From contig NZ_JBOITL010000042.1 of assembly GCF_050717515.1 (NCBI RefSeq), forward strand, positions 240,901 to 304,900: a DNA stretch of 64,000 nt. The letters are read 5' to 3'. Both the position numbers and the translations under genes were made by a program. Below, in pieces: positions 17,477 through 26,766 of the stretch. The notes under the pieces are model-generated. The model had not been told where the DNA came from, made no database searches, and saw only the letters and a program-made list of their open reading frames with translations. The first letter of the stretch is position 1; each line of letters starts with the position of its first letter. This DNA comes from Clostridium_AD sp050717515. Lineage in GTDB: Bacteria > Bacillota > Clostridia > Clostridiales > Clostridiaceae.

Positions 17477-17682
17477 TATATAAGAATAGTCGTTCAACAA
17501 TTAGTAATTATTATATAAAGTGGTTTGGCTTAGGCTGAATCTTTTTTTTATACTCCAAATTCTTTTAAAGTAGTAGGCATTTTCATAGAGGCCACTTTTC
17601 GGTATGTCGGTTACAAAAAGGTAGGAAATAGGGTAATTCTAATAAAACAATACAATCAATAAAATTCATTTTTGATTTAATA

Positions 17683-17710
17683 TTGACTTTAATAAAACTA
17701 AGGTTATAAT
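17683..17710 (+). promoter_or_regulatory. Promoter for the DUF2089 operon
   Basis: TTGACT, 16-base spacer, TATAAT, 59 bases before the start codon. Confidence 0.65.
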
Positions 17711-17769
17711 TAACATTATTGAACATATTATTTACATTACTATTAATTTATTAACGAAGGGAGTACTAT

Positions 17770-18072
17770 ATGACAATAGAAACGTTACCCAATTGGTTGG
17801 CTAACTTGGAAAATCAGGATACTGAATTCATAAAGAAGTTTATATTAGCCTCGGGTTCTTTAAAAGAGATTGCCACGCTTTACGAAGTTTCATATCCAAC
17901 GGTGAGGCTTCGCTTAGATAAACTTATTCAGAAAATTGAAATTAACGATAAAAATTTTAGTGAACCTTTTACATCATTTATCAAAGAACTGGCATTGGAT
18001 GAAAAATTAGATTTGGAGACAGCAAAACTTATCATTGATCAATATAAAAAAGAAAAAAAGGAGGATAAGTAA
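17770..18072 (+). CDS. DUF2089 family protein (helix-turn-helix)
   Basis: 100 residues. The sequence LPNWLANLENQDTEFIKKFI then SGSLKEIATLYEVSYPTVR is the DUF2089 pattern, which contains a sigma-70 region 4-like helix-turn-helix. Members usually lie beside small membrane proteins, as here, and are presumed transcription regulators. The gene abuts the next one (stop, then ATG at 18073). Confidence 0.8.
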   Translation: MTIETLPNWLANLENQDTEFIKKFILASGSLKEIATLYEVSYPTVRLRLDKLIQKIEINDKNFSEPFTSFIKELALDEKLDLETAKLIIDQYKKEKKEDK

Positions 18073-18357
18073 ATGAAAATAGCAATTTTAATTTTAATTA
18101 CAATATTATGGTTAGTACTTCAAGATTTTCTTAGTAAAAGGAATAACTTTATTTTTGGACTTATAATACCAACATTTATTTTAATTGGTGGTGTTTTATT
18201 TTTGAAATTCAAAGTCCCACATGGAGAAGAAAATGAATGGATTTTTAGAATGGTATTGGTATTAGGATTTAGTATGTCAGATTATTTTAGTGGAAGAGAT
18301 AGAGTTAAAAAGAAAAAGAAAAAAGAGTTAGAAAAAATGACTATAAAGGATTTATAA
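18073..18357 (+). CDS. Small membrane protein linked to DUF2089 regulator
   Basis: 94 residues with three hydrophobic segments (about 3-17, 26-45 and 58-72) and a highly basic tail (KKKKKKELEK). GGAGG at the end of the preceding gene serves as ribosome binding site. No family recognised. The cotranscription suggests it is the partner or target of the DUF2089 protein. Confidence 0.6.
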   Translation: MKIAILILITILWLVLQDFLSKRNNFIFGLIIPTFILIGGVLFLKFKVPHGEENEWIFRMVLVLGFSMSDYFSGRDRVKKKKKKELEKMTIKDL

Positions 18358-18478
18358 TATTATTTAAAATAAAAGAATAGATGTCATGAATACTTTATAA
18401 AATAGTATTTATGGCTTTTGCTTTATATAAAACCTTTTTTTGTTTTACTTCGTTATATAAGTGAAAGGGGGAGGAGAC

Positions 18479-19060
18479 TTGGCACAATCTTGTAATCAAT
18501 TAATTAAAGAAATAGTTAAAGGTAATGAAGCGGCTATGGAACTATTAGTTAAAAATAACTATAACATGGTACATAGTTTTGTTTTTAGAAGTGTTGGGGA
18601 CTATAATATTTCCTACGATTTAACTCAAGAAATATTTATAAAAATGATGAAAAATATAGATAAGTATGATTGTAAAAATGGTAACTTTACTCACTGGATC
18701 TTAAAAATTGCTAGTAATCATTGTAAAGACTATTTTAGAAGTTCAGCCTATAAACAAAGAATTAATAATAAAGATATAGATGGAGAAGAAATTTATGCAG
18801 ATGAGGCAGTAGTTGATATATTAGAGAAAAATGAAAGTAGAAAAGCTGTAAAAAAAGCTGTAGATAATCTGCCGACGCTTCAAAGAGAGGCTATTATTTT
18901 GAAATACTACAATAACCTGAAAATAAGAGAAATAAGCGAGGTAACAGGATTTAATGAGTCAACTATTAAATCAAGATTATTTAGTGGTATGGGAAATTTA
19001 AGAAAAATAATGGGAGGTGGAAAGTGTGAAGAAAAAGATAAAATTAATAAATACCTATGA
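18479..19060 (+). CDS. ECF-type RNA polymerase sigma factor
   Basis: About 193 residues from the TTG at 18479, just after GGGGGAGG; a GTG at 18461 has no ribosome binding site. Region 2 has YDLTQEIFIKMMKNIDKYD and FTHWILKIASNHCKDYFR; region 4 has LPTLQREAIILKYYNNLKI and NESTIKSRLFSGMGNLRK. It should direct RNA polymerase to envelope-stress promoters. It overlaps the following membrane protein by 35 bases, the position normally taken by an anti-sigma factor. Confidence 0.88.
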   Translation: MAQSCNQLIKEIVKGNEAAMELLVKNNYNMVHSFVFRSVGDYNISYDLTQEIFIKMMKNIDKYDCKNGNFTHWILKIASNHCKDYFRSSAYKQRINNKDIDGEEIYADEAVVDILEKNESRKAVKKAVDNLPTLQREAIILKYYNNLKIREISEVTGFNESTIKSRLFSGMGNLRKIMGGGKCEEKDKINKYL

Positions 19061-19826
19061 CCCATTAAACTGTAGTGAAGAATTTGATAAAGATATAGAA
19101 GGATTTTTACAAAGTTATATAGTGCCAAAAGCTAGCGAAGAAGAGGTTCAAGATACTGTTGAAAAGCTAAGGCAATATATGCCTAAGGAGAAAAAGAAAT
19201 CGATTATTTTTATGATGATTAAAAATCAAGTCACATATATTAATAAATTTTACTTTTTAGCATCTCTAAGTTTAATTTTAATAGCTCTATTTTTACCTTC
19301 AAAGGATGAGTTATCATACTATAAATATTTAATTTGTAGCTCGCCAATACCTATTTTTCTGGGGTTATTTGAATTAATAAAAAGTAGGGAAGAAAAAATG
19401 TGGGAACTAGAAAAGAGTTTAAAATATAATTACAATCAAATTGTTTTATCAAGACTAATTATAATAAGTTCATTTTCAATAATTATAAATTTAACTTTAT
19501 GTGGAATCTTTGCAAATAATACTTCGACTGAAATTTTGCTAAAGCTTATGACTACTTGGATGGCCCCATTTTCCCTAGTGGCTTCTATTTCTTTCTTAAT
19601 GGTGTCAAGGCTACCTGGTAACAATTCAATTATTATTTGCATTTGTGCATGGATAATCGCCCTGGCTTTTGCTCAAAAGTTTTTAATAAGATTTGTAGAA
19701 AGTGCAGGAGTTCTTTCCTTAATTGTGGCTATAGTAATATCAAGCTTAGTATTTCTATGTTGCATCCATGCATTTTACAAAAGAACCATAAATTTGGAAG
19801 AGGAGACAAGATGGAACTTAGAATAG
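19026..19826 (+). CDS. Membrane protein, candidate anti-sigma partner
   Basis: 266 residues from the GTG at 19026, with GGGAGGTGG upstream inside the sigma factor gene. An N-terminal cytoplasmic region of about 65 residues is followed by about six membrane helices (for example FYFLASLSLILIALFL and SLIVAIVISSLVFLCC). Cytoplasmic N terminus plus membrane helices, translationally coupled to a sigma factor, fits an anti-sigma role, but no zinc anti-sigma motif is present. It overlaps the next ATPase by 16 bases. Confidence 0.5.
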   Translation: MKKKIKLINTYDPLNCSEEFDKDIEGFLQSYIVPKASEEEVQDTVEKLRQYMPKEKKKSIIFMMIKNQVTYINKFYFLASLSLILIALFLPSKDELSYYKYLICSSPIPIFLGLFELIKSREEKMWELEKSLKYNYNQIVLSRLIIISSFSIIINLTLCGIFANNTSTEILLKLMTTWMAPFSLVASISFLMVSRLPGNNSIIICICAWIIALAFAQKFLIRFVESAGVLSLIVAIVISSLVFLCCIHAFYKRTINLEEETRWNLE

Positions 19827-20701
19827 ACAAAGTGACTAAAAAATTCAAGGATATATTAGCAGTAAATAATTTATCGGTTTCCTTAAGTAATGGGATATAT
19901 GGACTACTTGGACCAAATGGCTCAGGCAAGACAACTCTGCTTAGAATTATTGCAGATGTTATGACTCCAACAGAAGGAAATATATATTTAGATGGAAAGA
20001 GTAAAAAAGTTTTAGAAGAGGATTATAGAGATTTGCTTGGGTATATGCCACAAAATATGGGCTTTTATAAGAACTTTACCCCAGAAAAATTTTTATATTA
20101 TATATCAGAATTAAAAGGTATTGATAAAAGAGAAGCTAAAGAGAAAATAGGAGAGCTATTAAAATTTGTAAATCTTGAAAAAGATAAAAATAAGAAAATA
20201 GGAAGATTATCAGGAGGAATGCGTCAAAGACTGGGAATTGCTCAAGCCTTGTTAAATGATCCTAAAATACTTATATTAGATGAGCCAACAGCAGGATTAG
20301 ATCCAAATGAAAGAATAAGATTTAAAAATCTTATATCTAATATATCAAAAGACAAAATTGTTATTTTATCTACTCATATAGTTTCAGATGTAGAATTTAT
20401 AGCAAATGAAATTTTAATTATGAAAGAGGGTGCTTTAATAGGAAAAGCTACACCTTCGGAATTTATAAAGAAGTTAAGGGGAAAAGTGTGGTCGCTGACT
20501 ATTACAGAAGATGAACTATATGAATTAGATTCAAAATATAAGATTGTAAATACTTATAGAGAGAAGGATTCTATTGTAGTAAGAATAGTTGGAGATGAAA
20601 AGCCACTGGAATATGCCAAGGCTCAGGAAGCTAATTTAGAAGATGTATTTTTTTATTATATAGGAAACAGCTTGCGGAAGTTGACAACATCTATACACTA
20701 G
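19811..20701 (+). CDS. ABC transporter ATP-binding protein
   Basis: 296 residues from the ATG at 19811 (GGAGA 5 bases upstream). GLLGPNGSGKTTLLR is the Walker A, RLSGGMRQRLGIAQAL the signature, ILILDEPTAGLDP the Walker B and STHIVSDVEF the H-loop. The C-terminal ~80 residues resemble the regulatory tail of ABC-2 type exporters. It is paralogous to the next gene and is probably one of two ATPases serving the permeases at 21644 and 22930. Confidence 0.9.
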   Translation: MELRIDKVTKKFKDILAVNNLSVSLSNGIYGLLGPNGSGKTTLLRIIADVMTPTEGNIYLDGKSKKVLEEDYRDLLGYMPQNMGFYKNFTPEKFLYYISELKGIDKREAKEKIGELLKFVNLEKDKNKKIGRLSGGMRQRLGIAQALLNDPKILILDEPTAGLDPNERIRFKNLISNISKDKIVILSTHIVSDVEFIANEILIMKEGALIGKATPSEFIKKLRGKVWSLTITEDELYELDSKYKIVNTYREKDSIVVRIVGDEKPLEYAKAQEANLEDVFFYYIGNSLRKLTTSIH

Positions 20702-20762
20702 AGCTTGTCACTTTTGCCACTTGCCACGTGGGTGGCACTAGTTTGTTAAGGGAGGTAGAATT

Positions 20763-21647
20763 TTGGAACTTACATTAAATAAAATTTATAAATCTTTTGG
20801 TAAAACACAAATACTGAAGAATATTTCAATTACATTTGTTCCAGGGGTATATGGTTTACTAGGACCTAATGGGGCAGGTAAAACAACACTTATGAATATA
20901 ATGACAAATACAATGATGTCAACTCACGGAAATGTCCTATGGAATGGCAAAGATGTACAAGCATTTGGAGAGAAATATAGAGAAATACTAGGGTACCTAC
21001 CACAGGATGTAGGCTTATATCCTCATTTTACTGGGCGCAATTTTCTAAGATATATAGCTACTTTAAAAGGCTTAGATAAAAAAGAAACAGAGGAAAAAAT
21101 AGAGCGATTAGCAGCAGCTGTTAACTTGACAGATGTATTAGATAAAAAGTGTGGCAAATATTCTGGAGGCATGAAACGTAGATTAGGCGTTGCTCAATCC
21201 TTATTAAATGATCCTAAGGTGCTTATTTTAGACGAACCTACTGCGGGGCTTGATCCAATGGAACGCATAAGGTTTAGAAATATGTTATCAGAAATATCAT
21301 CAGATAGAATAGTAATTTTATCTACTCACATCGTCTCTGATGTTGATAGGATTGCAAATAAGGTGATTTTAATTGATGAGGGTGAAATTATTGAAAACTG
21401 TTCTACTGAGAAAATTCTAAATAATATGCAGGGTAAAGTTTGGGAGAGCGAAGTAAGTAGTGGTGATTTAAATGAAATAGAAAGTAAGTATAGAGTGGCG
21501 AATATGCAGCAAAAGGATGAGCTTATTTTGGTTCGAATAATTAGTGAAATAATGCCAACGCCAAATGCTATCAATGTAAAACCTTGCTTAGAGGATGTTT
21601 ATCTATACTACTTTAACCACATTTCTAAAGGAGGCAGTGCAAAATGA
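20763..21647 (+). CDS. ABC transporter ATP-binding protein (paralogue)
   Basis: 294 residues from a TTG start with GGGAGG upstream. It is closely parallel to the preceding ATPase: GLLGPNGAGKTTLMN, YSGGMKRRLGVAQSLL, LILDEPTAGLDP and STHIVSDVDR, with the same C-terminal extension. It overlaps the permease start by four bases (ATGA), so it is most likely that permease's motor. Confidence 0.92.
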   Translation: MELTLNKIYKSFGKTQILKNISITFVPGVYGLLGPNGAGKTTLMNIMTNTMMSTHGNVLWNGKDVQAFGEKYREILGYLPQDVGLYPHFTGRNFLRYIATLKGLDKKETEEKIERLAAAVNLTDVLDKKCGKYSGGMKRRLGVAQSLLNDPKVLILDEPTAGLDPMERIRFRNMLSEISSDRIVILSTHIVSDVDRIANKVILIDEGEIIENCSTEKILNNMQGKVWESEVSSGDLNEIESKYRVANMQQKDELILVRIISEIMPTPNAINVKPCLEDVYLYYFNHISKGGSAK

Positions 21648-22816
21648 GATTGATTTCTTTCGAAATGAGAAAATTATTTTGTAGTAAAATAACAATAATT
21701 ACAGTTATGCTGGTTTTAATTATAAATATTGGTAGTGCTCTTTCGAATGCCCATACTTGGCATAAATACATAGGTGATGTGGATATATATAATAAAATGG
21801 TACAACCCTACGAAGGCAAGCTAGATAAAGAATTAGCAAGCAAAATAAAAACCCCACCAGGATCATCAGATGGATATGATACGAGCAGCAGTTTAAGTTA
21901 CGAGCAAAGAAGAAAAGAATCTTTTGAAGAGGACTATTATTATGCAACAGAGGACGCTGAAATATGGAATTTCAATAAATATGAAAATCCTGATAACCCT
22001 CATGCTGTAACAGGATTAAGTAATTTATGTTCCACCCTAGAATCCAGAGGCGAAAAGCATAGTTACTTATATTCGGATACATTAAAAAACTTAAATATGT
22101 TAAAAGCTACTAAAGAACCTGGATATTATAATACTACTGGCTGGGCGAATGTTTTTACAGATATTGCAGGTTTGCCAGCAGTTATATATATTTCTATTGT
22201 ACTTATAATGGTAATAGGTCCTATATTTTCAAATGAAAAGAGGAATAACATGGAAAAGATTATTCTTTCTACAAAAAGAGGGCTGCGTAAAATAGTGTCA
22301 GCTAAAATAATAGCTTCTTTAGTCTTTACAATAGCTTGGGTTACTTTGTTTTATGTGGTAATGTGCTTTGTAAATCTAATACCCTACGGAGCTTTAACCC
22401 GTGGGAATATACCTTTAAACAGCTTATATGGATATTTATTTACACCTTATAATTTCACAGTAATGCAAGCCTTAGGAATAATTTATTTAATAACAATCTT
22501 ATCAGCTTGTACACTAACAATTATATTTTGTCTGATTTCATCACTTTCAAAGAAGAATTTCACAAGTATTGTATGTGCTTTAGTATTTGTGGTTGTTCCC
22601 ATGTATATAAAAGATGATGGTGAAATAGCTAAGGCTTTAATTCTTTTTCCTTCAATAATTATGTCGGGAAATGTACCTTTTAAGAGCTATATTTCATTTG
22701 ACATAAGGAATACACCTGTTATGTATCCGAATTTAGCTGTTATAGTTTTGCTAATAACTTCATTAGTAGCAATTCTTCTTACCTTTAAAGCTTATAGTCG
22801 TAAAATTAAAATTTAA
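21644..22816 (+). CDS. ABC-2 type permease
   Basis: 390 residues. A first membrane helix at about 16-32 is followed by a large outside domain (about residues 35-180) rich in tyrosine and glutamate, then five more helices (for example VIYISIVLIMVIGPIF, FTIAWVTLFYVVMCFV and AVIVLLITSLVAILLTF). This layout is common in ABC-2 exporters for peptides or lipid-active antibiotics. It is paralogous to the gene at 22930. Confidence 0.8.
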   Translation: MRLISFEMRKLFCSKITIITVMLVLIINIGSALSNAHTWHKYIGDVDIYNKMVQPYEGKLDKELASKIKTPPGSSDGYDTSSSLSYEQRRKESFEEDYYYATEDAEIWNFNKYENPDNPHAVTGLSNLCSTLESRGEKHSYLYSDTLKNLNMLKATKEPGYYNTTGWANVFTDIAGLPAVIYISIVLIMVIGPIFSNEKRNNMEKIILSTKRGLRKIVSAKIIASLVFTIAWVTLFYVVMCFVNLIPYGALTRGNIPLNSLYGYLFTPYNFTVMQALGIIYLITILSACTLTIIFCLISSLSKKNFTSIVCALVFVVVPMYIKDDGEIAKALILFPSIIMSGNVPFKSYISFDIRNTPVMYPNLAVIVLLITSLVAILLTFKAYSRKIKI

Positions 22817-22837
22817 ATTATCACGGAGGGTGCTTGA

Positions 22838-22933
22838 ATGCTAACCACTTCAGAAGGTGATTTAGACTTACATATAAAAGTGGAAGTATTTATCTTCAAA
22901 ATGTGGTTAAGGAAAGGAAGTGGAGAAGCATGA
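22838..22933 (+). CDS. Possible 31-residue small protein coupled to the second permease
   Basis: ATG with CGGAGGG 7 bases upstream; 31 codons ending in a TGA that overlaps the next permease's ATG (ATGA). The start region and end region can pair (ctaaccac / gtggttaag), so translation of this frame could open the permease's ribosome binding site. The peptide starts MLTTSEGDLDLHIK; no known family. Confidence 0.4.
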   Translation: MLTTSEGDLDLHIKVEVFIFKMWLRKGSGEA

Positions 22934-24063
22934 GATTAATTATTTGGGAAATACGTAAATTATTTTTTAGCAAGCGGACAATAATTGCAACCTTAGCCAT
23001 TTTAATACTTGGTCTTAGTTTAGGTCTACTAGATGGATACCATTTTCATAAGCAAGTTGAAAATGTAGCAGTATATAATGAAATGGTAAAACCCTATGAA
23101 GGCAAAATAGATAAGAAGCTAGAAGGAGATTCAACCTCTGGTTATTATGCAGATCCTAAATTTAAACCTGAAGAAAGAAGGAGCTTAACCTTTAAAAGTG
23201 AATATGGCAGGTCTATATATTTAGCTGACCTGTATAATAATAAAATAGAAAAAAATCCGGATTATAAATCCACTGTAAGTTATTTAAGTAATTTATGTAG
23301 TGCCTTAGAAAAGAAAGATACCTATTTATATAAAGATACCTCAAAGAATTTAAAAATGATAAGTTCTATAGGAGAACCGGGATATTATAATAATGTGGGA
23401 TGGCAGGTAGTTTATATATTTCTTACATCTAGAAAAGGTATTTCATTAATGCTAATAGCAATAATATTAGCTATTACTCCTGTTTTTTCAGAGGAAAATG
23501 AGAATAATATGGAAAGAATTATACTTTGTACAAAAATGGGGCGCGGTAAATTTGTATCAGCAAAGATAGCAACTTCTTTTATGTTTGTTATAGTATGGAC
23601 AACAATCTATTATGCATGCAATACTCTTGTACGCTTAATTCCATATAAAAATTTAAGTTCTATAAATATACCATTAAACAGTATCAGAGGCTATGGGTTT
23701 ACACCTTTTAATTTCACAGTGTTACAAGGGCTCGGCATTAGCTATATCACGACTATTTTATCAGCCTTGGCATTAGGGGCTGTATTCTGTGCAATATCAG
23801 CCTGGCAAAAAAATAGCATAGTAAGTCTTGCCTTGGGCCTTGGGATTTCATTTGGTGCATTACTTATAAAGGGCAATAAAATTGTAGCCCTATGGCCTTC
23901 AATAACTATATCAAGCATAAATCTTTTTAGTAGTTATGGTTCTTATAATATTTTAAACAATCCCGTTATTTATCCAATAGTTGCTGTAGTTGTTTTAATG
24001 ATCATCTTAATCATAGGAGTTTTATTTACTTATAAAAATTTTTATGGGAAGATAAAATATTAG
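22930..24063 (+). CDS. ABC-2 type permease (paralogue)
   Basis: 377 residues from the ATG at 22930, chosen by alignment with the first permease (both begin MRLI.W/FE.RKLF). Same layout: N-terminal helix, external domain with YNEMVKPYEGK also found in the first permease, then about five helices. The pair arose by duplication and may form a heterodimer with the two upstream ATPases. Confidence 0.8.
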   Translation: MRLIIWEIRKLFFSKRTIIATLAILILGLSLGLLDGYHFHKQVENVAVYNEMVKPYEGKIDKKLEGDSTSGYYADPKFKPEERRSLTFKSEYGRSIYLADLYNNKIEKNPDYKSTVSYLSNLCSALEKKDTYLYKDTSKNLKMISSIGEPGYYNNVGWQVVYIFLTSRKGISLMLIAIILAITPVFSEENENNMERIILCTKMGRGKFVSAKIATSFMFVIVWTTIYYACNTLVRLIPYKNLSSINIPLNSIRGYGFTPFNFTVLQGLGISYITTILSALALGAVFCAISAWQKNSIVSLALGLGISFGALLIKGNKIVALWPSITISSINLFSSYGSYNILNNPVIYPIVAVVVLMIILIIGVLFTYKNFYGKIKY

Positions 24064-24192
24064 AGAGATGTTATTTATAGAATCATAAATGATATATAAC
24101 ATACAAATTAACAATGAAAATAGTTTAGTTGAAAAACGAGGGAAGAAATGTAATAATAGGTAGGAACATAGATATAAAGGGGGAATTAACTT

Positions 24193-25269
24193 ATGAAGAA
24201 ATCAATTTTATTATTTGTTTTGTCAATGACTTTGATTGTTGGGCTCACTGGTTGCAGTCAACAAATAAAATTGGAAACGGGTATGGCAAACAGTTCGGCC
24301 ATTAAGTCTTGTTCTTATAACACGACAGTATCTGCTGATACAACAGGGCTTAAGAAAGAAGTAGCTACAGGATTAGATTCAAGTGTGTCAAATATGCTAA
24401 GCGCAGCAAAGGTATCTTTAAATTTTAATGGAAAGATGTTAAAGACAGACGACAGGTCGAAGCTTAGCAGCAATGTAAAAGTATCCTGTGGAGGAGTATC
24501 TTTTGAAACACCAGTATATATTGATAGTTCCAATACTAAATTAGACTTTGATTTATTTGTAGGAGTACCTGATATTTTAAAAGGTATGATAGGTGCTGAT
24601 TTAACAGGTATAGCAAATTTACACTTGAATTCTAAGGATTTAGAAAGCTATGTAAAGAGTGCTGGTTCTGCTGAAGAGTATAAAAAGTTTCAGGATTCAA
24701 TGACAAAGATGTTTGACAGTAAGAGTAATAAGAATACTCAAGTATCAAAAGATATGCTACTTACATTCAATTCTTATTTAGATAAAAATAAGAAACAAGT
24801 AGAAACCTTTGCAAAGCTTGGTGATACATCAGCTTCAAATAATGGGGTATACACTATTAAGCTTTCAAAAGAGCACCTTAAAACTATAATTTCTAATTAT
24901 TTCGGTAATGAAACATATTTTAGTAATTTTAAAGATGCTGTAAAGGAGAATGAGGGGCTATCTTCAGCAAGTGTTGGAGAAAAAGTAGAACCTGTAACTG
25001 TCCCTGATGCAAAAACAGTTATTGCAGAGTGTAATAAGTCACTGGATACTGCTAAAGCTGTGGATATAGTATCAACATTTACAATAGAAGATAAAATTAT
25101 AACTAAAATAAACATTAAATTTGCTGTTGTTAACACGGATGGTAATGTAACATTTGAAATTGATAGCAAACTAAGTGATATTAATAAAGTAACTTCTATA
25201 GTTATGCCAGATAAAAACGCTGATAAGACATTGAATATTATGAAATTAATTGATCCAAAAACTAAATAA
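24193..25269 (+). CDS. Lipoprotein of unknown function
   Basis: 358 residues. The signal peptide ends in a lipobox LTGC (Cys at about residue 21), so the protein is membrane-anchored outside the cell. The rest is a soluble domain of beta-rich character with many serines, threonines and lysines (for example KLSSNVKVSCGGVSFETPVY). I do not recognise a domain. It follows the permeases by 130 bases and is closed by a terminator, so it may belong to the same stress regulon. Confidence 0.7.
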   Translation: MKKSILLFVLSMTLIVGLTGCSQQIKLETGMANSSAIKSCSYNTTVSADTTGLKKEVATGLDSSVSNMLSAAKVSLNFNGKMLKTDDRSKLSSNVKVSCGGVSFETPVYIDSSNTKLDFDLFVGVPDILKGMIGADLTGIANLHLNSKDLESYVKSAGSAEEYKKFQDSMTKMFDSKSNKNTQVSKDMLLTFNSYLDKNKKQVETFAKLGDTSASNNGVYTIKLSKEHLKTIISNYFGNETYFSNFKDAVKENEGLSSASVGEKVEPVTVPDAKTVIAECNKSLDTAKAVDIVSTFTIEDKIITKINIKFAVVNTDGNVTFEIDSKLSDINKVTSIVMPDKNADKTLNIMKLIDPKTK

Positions 25270-25287
25270 TTATAATAATATGATAAA

Positions 25288-25322
25288 AAAACAACTAGCA
25301 GAAATACTGGTTGTTTTTTTTG
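25288..25322 (+). terminator. Terminator after the first lipoprotein
   Basis: aaaaacaac...cag / ctgg-ttgtt stem followed by a long T tract. Confidence 0.75.
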
Positions 25323-25512
25323 CTTAGAATAAAATCCTACTTACAATTATGCTTTCTAATTATAAAGAATTTATTAAGTTTTATAAGAAGATAAAATATT
25401 CCTATATAATATAAATTGTAAGAGATGCAATATTAAATATCCACTAGGGGTTACGCGAATACCTAATAAATACGTAAAATTAATTTAAGAAAATAGAAAA
25501 GGGGAGATTATT

Positions 25513-26628
25513 ATGATTAAGAAAAAGATTATGACTATATTTATCGGAGCAGCACTTGTAGCATCATTATTTACAGGATGCAGCCTTAAAGGGGATGTAA
25601 TAATACCAGAAGATGTAATAACAAATGTAATGAAAGCAAATGAGAAAACTAAGTCTTATTATGGGGAATTTAAAATGGATAGCTACGAAAATGACAAGCT
25701 AAAAGAAAGCATGCTTTTTAAACAATGGAATGATAACTCTAGCGGTAAAATAAAAACACGTATGGAAACAGAGGATAAGACCTCAGGAAAAGTTGTAACC
25801 ACAAATGATGGAGATAAACTTATATCCTATACGCAAAAAGATAAAAAAGCTCTTAGTATGAAAATAGGCGCTGAGTTAGACCTAGGTTCAAATGCAAACT
25901 ACAAGGATCAATTAATTAGTCAACTGGGAAACATAAGTAAAACACACGGGTTAACCTTAAAAGGTGAAGAAAATATTGGAAGCTTTAAAACCTATCATGT
26001 TTCAGCAGTGCCAAAAGAAAAGAATAGTATTATGGGAAATCAAGATTATTGGATAGAAAAGTCAAATTGGTTTTTAGTGAAAGCTTCTTCAGAGATTGGA
26101 AATAACAAATCAATTGTAGAATATACAAAACTGGATTTCTCACCTAAATTGGAGGCTAGTTTATTTGTACAAAAGCTCCCAGCTGAGGTTAAGGTTGAAA
26201 GTATAGATGATATTGCAAAAAACAATGAAACTACTATAGATTTAAAGCAGGCTGATAAAATAGCAGGAAAACCCCTATTACACATGAAAGAAAATGCATC
26301 TTATAAGTTAAAAGAGGTTAAGTATTTAAATATTGAAAAAACCGAGCATAAAGAAATAAATCAAATTTACGAAAAAGATGGAGCTGTAGCATTTACTTTA
26401 ACTACCGTAATGGATGGTAATAAAAAGACTGATAGCAATGAAGAAAGTTTAAAAATACCAGGTGAAAAGGAAATAAGTATAAGAGGTAAAAAAGCATCAG
26501 TTATGGAGTCTATTAAATGCATGTGGTGGATTGAAAATGATCTTAATTATAGTATAATTGTAGAAAATCCGAAACTTACCATGGAAGATGCTAAGAAGTT
26601 AGTGGAAGGTTTAGTGCTTACAAATTAA
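25513..26628 (+). CDS. LolA/RseB-like lipoprotein
   Basis: 371 residues. Signal peptide and lipobox FTGC (Cys near residue 23). The N-terminal domain (IPEDVITNVMKANEKTKSYYGEFKMD onward; KTKSYYGEFKMDSYENDKLK fits) resembles the LolA/RseB lipid- or signal-sensing fold. A C-terminal domain of about 110 residues resembles the DUF4367-type domain found near clostridial anti-sigma factors. It could sense envelope state for the sigma factor or for the two-component pair that follows. Domain assignments are from pattern only. Confidence 0.6.
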   Translation: MIKKKIMTIFIGAALVASLFTGCSLKGDVIIPEDVITNVMKANEKTKSYYGEFKMDSYENDKLKESMLFKQWNDNSSGKIKTRMETEDKTSGKVVTTNDGDKLISYTQKDKKALSMKIGAELDLGSNANYKDQLISQLGNISKTHGLTLKGEENIGSFKTYHVSAVPKEKNSIMGNQDYWIEKSNWFLVKASSEIGNNKSIVEYTKLDFSPKLEASLFVQKLPAEVKVESIDDIAKNNETTIDLKQADKIAGKPLLHMKENASYKLKEVKYLNIEKTEHKEINQIYEKDGAVAFTLTTVMDGNKKTDSNEESLKIPGEKEISIRGKKASVMESIKCMWWIENDLNYSIIVENPKLTMEDAKKLVEGLVLTN

Positions 26629-26630
26629 TA

Positions 26631-26674
26631 AAAAACATTATATGTGCAGTAATTGTACATATAATGTTTTTTTA
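26631..26674 (+). terminator. Terminator after the LolA-like lipoprotein
   Basis: aaaaacattatatgt / acatataatgttttt inverted repeat with T tract. Confidence 0.85.
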
Positions 26675-26766
26675 CAATGAATTTTATTAAAAAGCAATTG
26701 TCACCTCTAAATAGATATAAAATGGTATAATATTGTATATATAAGCATATTATGGAGGATTAACCT

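Noticed and set aside
19637..19810. N-terminal extension of the first ABC ATPase
   Set aside because: It overlaps the membrane-protein gene in another frame and has no ATPase homology; the start at 19811 matches the paralogue's N terminus.
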